Below, piece after piece: positions 60,406 through 64,000 of a stretch of 64,000 nt of DNA. The notes under the pieces were generated by a model. The model saw nothing but the letters and a program-made list of their open reading frames with translations, searched no databases and had not been told where the DNA came from. Position numbers and translations under genes: made by a program. The stretch is taken from NCBI GenBank assembly GCA_035934995.1, contig DASYXI010000007.1, positions 1 to 64,000 of the forward strand, written 5' to 3'. Numbering within the stretch: the first letter of the stretch is position 1; each line of letters starts with the position of its first letter. Source of the stretch: REEB95 sp035934995. GTDB lineage: Bacteria; Pseudomonadota; Alphaproteobacteria; ATCC43930; CGMCC-115725.

Positions 60406-61386
60406 TCAAACGTGCCGGTAGCCGCCGCGCGATAAACGAATTTGACGACCTTTGGCATCGAGCACGCATACGCCACGCCCAGCGACGATGTGGCCCACGG
60501 CCGTGACCCGCACACCGGCTGCGCGCGCGGCCGCAGCGATGCGTCCCGCCGCATTCGACGGCGCAGTGAAGACGATCTCATAATCGTCGCCGTGAATCAG
60601 CGCGGCGCGGATTTGTCGCGGCGAGCGCGCGATGACCGAACGCGCTGCCACCGATAACGGCAGCCGCGCCGCCTCGATGACGGCGCCGACGTCGGATGCG
60701 GTGCAGACATGGCCGAGATCGGCGACCAAGCCGTCGGAAATATCCGCCGCCGCGCGCGCAAGTCCGACCAAGCGCCGACCCAAGCCGAGCCGAGGCTCGG
60801 GCAAGCGGTAGCGCCGTTCGAGGTGGTGCCGCGCGGCGCGGCTCACCCTCGGAAGCCGCCCCTTGAGCGCCGCCAGACCGAGCGCGGCATCGCCGAGCGT
60901 GCCGGACACGTAGACCACGTCGCCCGGGCGTGCGCCGTCGCGCAAGATCGCGCGGCCCTGTGCGACTCGACCGATCGCGGCGAGCGACAGCACCGTCGGC
61001 CCGCGCGTCGCGACGGAATCGCCGCCGAATAACCCGATGCGATATTTTCGTCGATCGGCGGCAAGGCCGCGGCTGAACGCAGCGAGCCAGCGGTCGTCGC
61101 GCGACCTGGGCAAGGCCATCGTCAGCAAATAGCCGACCGGTGTCGCGCCTTTGGCGGCCAAATCCGACAAGTTCACACGCAGAAGTTTCCGCGCGACGTC
61201 GGCCGGCGGGTCGTCCGCGAAGAAATGCACGCCTTCGACGATGGCGTCGGCCTTGAGCACGTACTGCTCGCCGCCGCGGCCGGCGATCAGCGCGACGTCG
61301 TCGCGCAGATTCAGCCCGCCGGGCAGTGCGAGCGGCGCGAAGAAGCGCGCGATGCGCGCGAACTCACCAAGCGGCTTCGCCGCCAC
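60406..61386 (-). CDS. thiL: Thiamine-monophosphate kinase
   Basis: The 326-residue kinase phosphorylates thiamine monophosphate to the active diphosphate. GEFARIARFFAPLA, DDVALIAG, LKADAIVEGVHFF, NLSDLAAKGATPVGYLL and AAADISDGLVADLGHV are ThiL signatures. The frame opens at GTG 61386, 23 bp inside nusB, and the upstream frame is shadow. nusB-thiL is a common alphaproteobacterial pair. Confidence 0.95.
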   Translation of the reverse strand: MAAKPLGEFARIARFFAPLALPGGLNLRDDVALIAGRGGEQYVLKADAIVEGVHFFADDPPADVARKLLRVNLSDLAAKGATPVGYLLTMALPRSRDDRWLAAFSRGLAADRRKYRIGLFGGDSVATRGPTVLSLAAIGRVAQGRAILRDGARPGDVVYVSGTLGDAALGLAALKGRLPRVSRAARHHLERRYRLPEPRLGLGRRLVGLARAAADISDGLVADLGHVCTASDVGAVIEAARLPLSVAARSVIARSPRQIRAALIHGDDYEIVFTAPSNAAGRIAAAARAAGVRVTAVGHIVAGRGVCVLDAKGRQIRLSRGGYRHV

Positions 61387-61876
61387 GGCTATGCCCCATT
61401 TCCTTGGGCCGGAGATCGCGCGCGATTTTGTCGAGCACGCCGTTGACCATGCCCGGCTCTTTGCCGGCGTAGAACGCATGCGCGATGTCGACATATTCGT
61501 TGATCGCGATTTCGGGCGGCACGTCGCGGCGATGCGCGAGTTCATAGGCGCCGACGCGCAAAATGGCGCGCAAGATCGCTTCAAGCCGCGGCAATGGCCA
61601 ATCGGGCGACAGCGCGCCGGCAATCGAGGTGTCGATCCCCTCACGGTGCGCCGTGGCGCCGCGTGCCAGTTCGACGAACAGGTCCTTGTCCGCTTCGCCG
61701 AAATTGGGTTCTTCGCGCGGCGCATCGGGGTTCAGGCGATGCTTTAGAAATTCCTCGACGACCGCGTCCGCCTGCGCGCCGACCAACTCCATCTGATAGA
61801 GCGCCTGGACCGCGGCCAGACGTGCAGCCGTGCGCTTGCGGGCCGCGGGCCGCGGTGATTTGGCGGCGGCGTTCAC
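61364..61876 (-). CDS. nusB: Transcription antitermination factor NusB
   Basis: A 170-residue RNA-binding factor that, with NusE, recognises boxA in rRNA leaders. RLAAVQALYQMELVGAQ, LRAILRVGAYELAHRRDVPPEIAINEYVDIAHAFY and VNGVLDKIARDLRP are diagnostic. The frame opens at GTG 61876, overlapping the ribH stop as GTGA, and so is coupled to it. Longer starts lie in shadow sequence. Confidence 0.96.
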   Translation of the reverse strand: MNAAAKSPRPAARKRTAARLAAVQALYQMELVGAQADAVVEEFLKHRLNPDAPREEPNFGEADKDLFVELARGATAHREGIDTSIAGALSPDWPLPRLEAILRAILRVGAYELAHRRDVPPEIAINEYVDIAHAFYAGKEPGMVNGVLDKIARDLRPKEMGHSRGGEAAW

Positions 61877-62310
61877 TGCCGGACCTTGAGCGATCGCCGT
61901 AGCGTGATCATGGCGAGACAGGCGCGCACCGCCTCGCCGCCTTTGTTCTTCTCGTCGATACGCGCGCGCTTGAATGCTTGATCGACATTCTCGACGGTGA
62001 GCACACCGAAGCCGATAGCGTGACCAGCCAGCGCCAATTCCTGAATGCCGCGCGCGCATTCGCCGCAGACCAGATCGTAATGCAAGGTTTCGCCGCGAAT
62101 GACGCAGCCGAGCGCGATATAGCCGTCGTATTTCCGTGTCCGTGCGGCGAGCGCGATCGCCGCGGGGATCTCGAACGCGCCGGGCACCGTCATGCGGTCG
62201 TAGCGGACGTCGGCGTCGTCGAGCGCCGCCTCGGCGCCTTTGAGCAACGCGTCCGACACGTGCGCGTAATAGCGCGCCTCGACGATGAGTACCGAAAGCC
62301 GCTTCGCCAT
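61873..62310 (-). CDS. ribH: 6,7-dimethyl-8-ribityllumazine synthase
   Basis: A 145-residue enzyme that condenses the ribityl-uracil with dihydroxybutanone phosphate, the step before riboflavin synthase. VPGAFEIPAAIALAARTRKYDGYIALGCVIRGETLHYDLVC and FGVLTVENVDQAFKRA are the active-site segments. It starts 1 bp after ribBA and overlaps nusB. Confidence 0.97.
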   Translation of the reverse strand: MAKRLSVLIVEARYYAHVSDALLKGAEAALDDADVRYDRMTVPGAFEIPAAIALAARTRKYDGYIALGCVIRGETLHYDLVCGECARGIQELALAGHAIGFGVLTVENVDQAFKRARIDEKNKGGEAVRACLAMITLRRSLKVRQ

Positions 62311-62311
62311 C

Positions 62312-63424
62312 TCAGGAGTCCAGCACGATGGGGCGACGTTCGACGACGGACAGGCCGTAGCCTTCGAGACCGACGATCGTCTGTGCCGTGTTCGACAGCA
62401 GGATCATGTCGCGCACGCCGAGATCGAGCAGAATCTGGGCGCCGATCCCGTAGTCGCGCAGTTGCGGCACGGTCTTGCCGGTCGCCAGGAAACCGCGGAC
62501 CCGTTCGGACAGCGCCGTCGGCATTGGCTCGCGCAGCAGCACGACTACGCCCCTGCCCGCCTTGCCGATCATCTCCATCGCGCCCTGCAGCATACCGGTG
62601 CGGCCGCTGCGCAAATTGGCGAGTGCGTCATCGAGCACATTAACCGCGTGCATGCGGACGAGAACCGGTTCGGGCGTGCGCAGATCGCCTTTCACCAGCG
62701 CGATATGCTCGGCATAGGCGATCTTGTTGATGTAGATGTGCATATTCCAGTCGCCGCCATGCGCGCTGGCGAAATCGGCCGAGACGCGGCGTTCGACGAT
62801 GCGGTCGTGCCGCCGGCGATAGGCGATGAGGTCGGCGATGGTCGCGACCTTGAGGCCATGGCGTTGCGCGAAGGCGATCAGATCGCGGCGGCGCGCCATG
62901 GACCCATCGTCGTTCATGATTTCGCAGATCACGCCGGCCGGAATGAGGCCGGCAAGCCGCGCGATATCGACCGCTGCCTCGGTGTGGCCGGTGCGCACCA
63001 AGACGCCGCCGTCGCGCGCCATCAACGGAAAGATGTGACCCGGCGTGACGATGTCCTGCGGTCCCTTGGTGGCGTCGATCGCGACCGCGATGGTGCGTGC
63101 GCGATCCGATGCCGAGATGCCGGTGGTGATGCCGTCGCGCGCCTCGATCGAGACCGTGAACGCCGTCTGCAATCGTGATTCATTGTGTTGCGCCATCAGC
63201 GGCAGCTTGAGCTGCTCGACACGTTCGCGGCTTAGCGCCAGACAGACGAGACCGCGACCGTGTTTGGCCATGAAGTTGATCGCGTCCGGCGTCGCCATCT
63301 GCGCCGGAATGATCAGATCGCCTTCGTTCTCGCGATCCTCGTCGTCGACCAGGACGAACATCTTGCCGTTGCGCGCGGCATCGATGATCTCCTCGATCGG
63401 CGAAGCGACTTCGACGAAGCTCAT
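62312..63424 (-). CDS. ribB: 3,4-dihydroxy-2-butanone 4-phosphate synthase with degenerate GTP cyclohydrolase II domain
   Basis: A 370-residue protein. Residues 1-205 are RibB with FVLVDDEDRENEGDLI and ISASDRARTI plus TPGHIFPLMARDGGVLVRTGHTEAAVDIARL, all catalytic segments intact. Residues 210-370 align with RibA but the zinc cysteines of GTP cyclohydrolase II (the CLTGDVFGSxxCDC region) are replaced by the Cys-free HAVNVLDDALANLRSG. The cyclohydrolase activity is therefore probably lost, as in RibBX proteins of other Proteobacteria, so a separate RibA is expected elsewhere. ATG 63424 overlaps the ribE stop (ATGA). Confidence 0.94.
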   Translation of the reverse strand: MSFVEVASPIEEIIDAARNGKMFVLVDDEDRENEGDLIIPAQMATPDAINFMAKHGRGLVCLALSRERVEQLKLPLMAQHNESRLQTAFTVSIEARDGITTGISASDRARTIAVAIDATKGPQDIVTPGHIFPLMARDGGVLVRTGHTEAAVDIARLAGLIPAGVICEIMNDDGSMARRRDLIAFAQRHGLKVATIADLIAYRRRHDRIVERRVSADFASAHGGDWNMHIYINKIAYAEHIALVKGDLRTPEPVLVRMHAVNVLDDALANLRSGRTGMLQGAMEMIGKAGRGVVVLLREPMPTALSERVRGFLATGKTVPQLRDYGIGAQILLDLGVRDMILLSNTAQTIVGLEGYGLSVVERRPIVLDS

Positions 63425-64000
63425 GCGGGCTCCCGCGCCAACAGGCGTGCGACGTAGCGCGCGATCACATCCAGCTCGAGATTCACGGCGTCGCCCGGCC
63501 GCAGCGCGTCGAGCGTCGTTTGCGCGCGCGTGATCGGAATGATGTTGACGCCGAAACGGCGGCCTTCGACTTCGTTCACGGTGAGCGAGACGCCGTCGAC
63601 CGTGATCGATCCTTTGGGCGCGATCGACAACTCGCAGCCGCGCGGCACTTCGAATGTCAGCCGCAAAGAGTCCCCGTCCGGCCGCCGCGCGACCAGTTCG
63701 GCCACCGCGTCGACGTGACCCAGCACGATGTGGCCGCCAAGCTCGTCGCCGAGCCGCAGCGAACGCTCGAGATTGAGCCGCGTTCCGACACGCCAGGCGC
63801 CGGCGGTCGACCGCGCGCGCGTTTCGGCGGAAACCTGCACGGCGAACCAATCGCCGCCCCTTTCGACCACCGACAGGCAGACGCCGGCGCAGGCGACCGA
63901 TGCGCCGAGCGCCAGGTCGTCGAGGCCGAGCGCCGTCGCGATCTCGAAGACGCTGTCGGCGCCCGGCCTCGCGGCGCGGATCGTGCCGCGATCGGCAATG
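63421..64000 (-). CDS. ribE: Riboflavin synthase alpha subunit, 5' end missing
   Basis: The last 192 residues are present; the gene runs off the right edge and lacks about the first five residues. Two lumazine-binding repeats are visible. Repeat one is IADRGTIRAARPGADSVFEI...LALGASVACAGVCLSVVE; repeat two is LGGHIVLGHVDAVAELV and KGSITVDGVSLTVNEVEGRRFGVNIIPIT. It converts two lumazines to riboflavin. It heads the coupled ribE-ribBA-ribH-nusB-thiL run. Confidence 0.95.
   Translation of the reverse strand, partial: IADRGTIRAARPGADSVFEIATALGLDDLALGASVACAGVCLSVVERGGDWFAVQVSAETRARSTAGAWRVGTRLNLERSLRLGDELGGHIVLGHVDAVAELVARRPDGDSLRLTFEVPRGCELSIAPKGSITVDGVSLTVNEVEGRRFGVNIIPITRAQTTLDALRPGDAVNLELDVIARYVARLLAREPA

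Overview
The window is GC-rich DNA of an alphaproteobacterium, most likely of the Hyphomicrobiales (Rhizobiales). This rests on gene content and order: a metG-holB-tmk-dacA-rlpA-mltB run, hom-glpX-recJ, argC-rpsI-rplM, a class I PHA synthase, a K+-independent type H+-pyrophosphatase, the ribE-ribBA-ribH-nusB-thiL run, ihfA with a MerR partner, and an EcfG-type (general stress sigma) promoter motif. No species can be named from the sequence alone.

Layout. 1-15.7 kb is chromosomal: the N-terminal part of a tandem-HAMP sensor protein, a leftward housekeeping run (TPR protein, metG, holB, tmk, dacA, rlpA, mltB, a thioesterase), a tartrate/D-malate dehydrogenase overlapping an MHS-type permease, and several small exported or membrane proteins. 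15.78-29.45 kb is an integrated element of about 13.6 kb. It sits in the 3' half of tRNA-Glu(UUC) and is bounded by a 41-bp direct repeat with one mismatch. 29.4-64 kb is chromosomal again: asnB, ohr, recJ/glpX/hom, an OmpA-family lipoprotein, phaC, a MAPEG protein, argC, rpsI/rplM, a FUSC transporter, an HpnL-like protein with a tandem ferritin-like protein, a CtaG-cytochrome c fusion, an aromatic-acid type MFS permease, a crotonase, a PAP2 protein, cutA, tRNA-Pro(GGG), ihfA, fabH/plsX/rpmF/DUF177, a cytochrome bc1 chaperone, bamE, hppA and the riboflavin/thiamine cluster.

The element is the most interesting part. It carries a tyrosine integrase, an AlpA-like HTH protein, a CHC2-Toprim primase, a RepA-like RecA-fold ATPase, a repeat-rich non-coding region that could be an origin, and a small/large terminase pair. 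It has no portal, capsid, protease or tail genes. That is the make-up of a phage satellite rather than a prophage. The end nearest the tRNA holds cargo: a DprA-like protein overlapping a ComF-type phosphoribosyltransferase (a likely anti-phage pair), an exported Rap1a-like protein, an FkbM methyltransferase, an SRAP (HMCES/YedK) protein, and a divergent class III nucleotide-cyclase-like protein that keeps both metal-binding aspartates. Many of its genes overlap by ATGA, implying long coupled transcripts. Related TTGGACA/TTGGCCA motifs occur at both ends and at the promoter of the packaging module.

Elsewhere the notable points are a tmk gene that appears to start at CTG on the dacA stop codon, a Cox11/CtaG-cytochrome c fusion, a duplicated ferritin-like protein, an EcfG-type promoter before a 49-residue DUF3096 gene, and a RibBA whose second domain has lost its zinc-binding cysteines.
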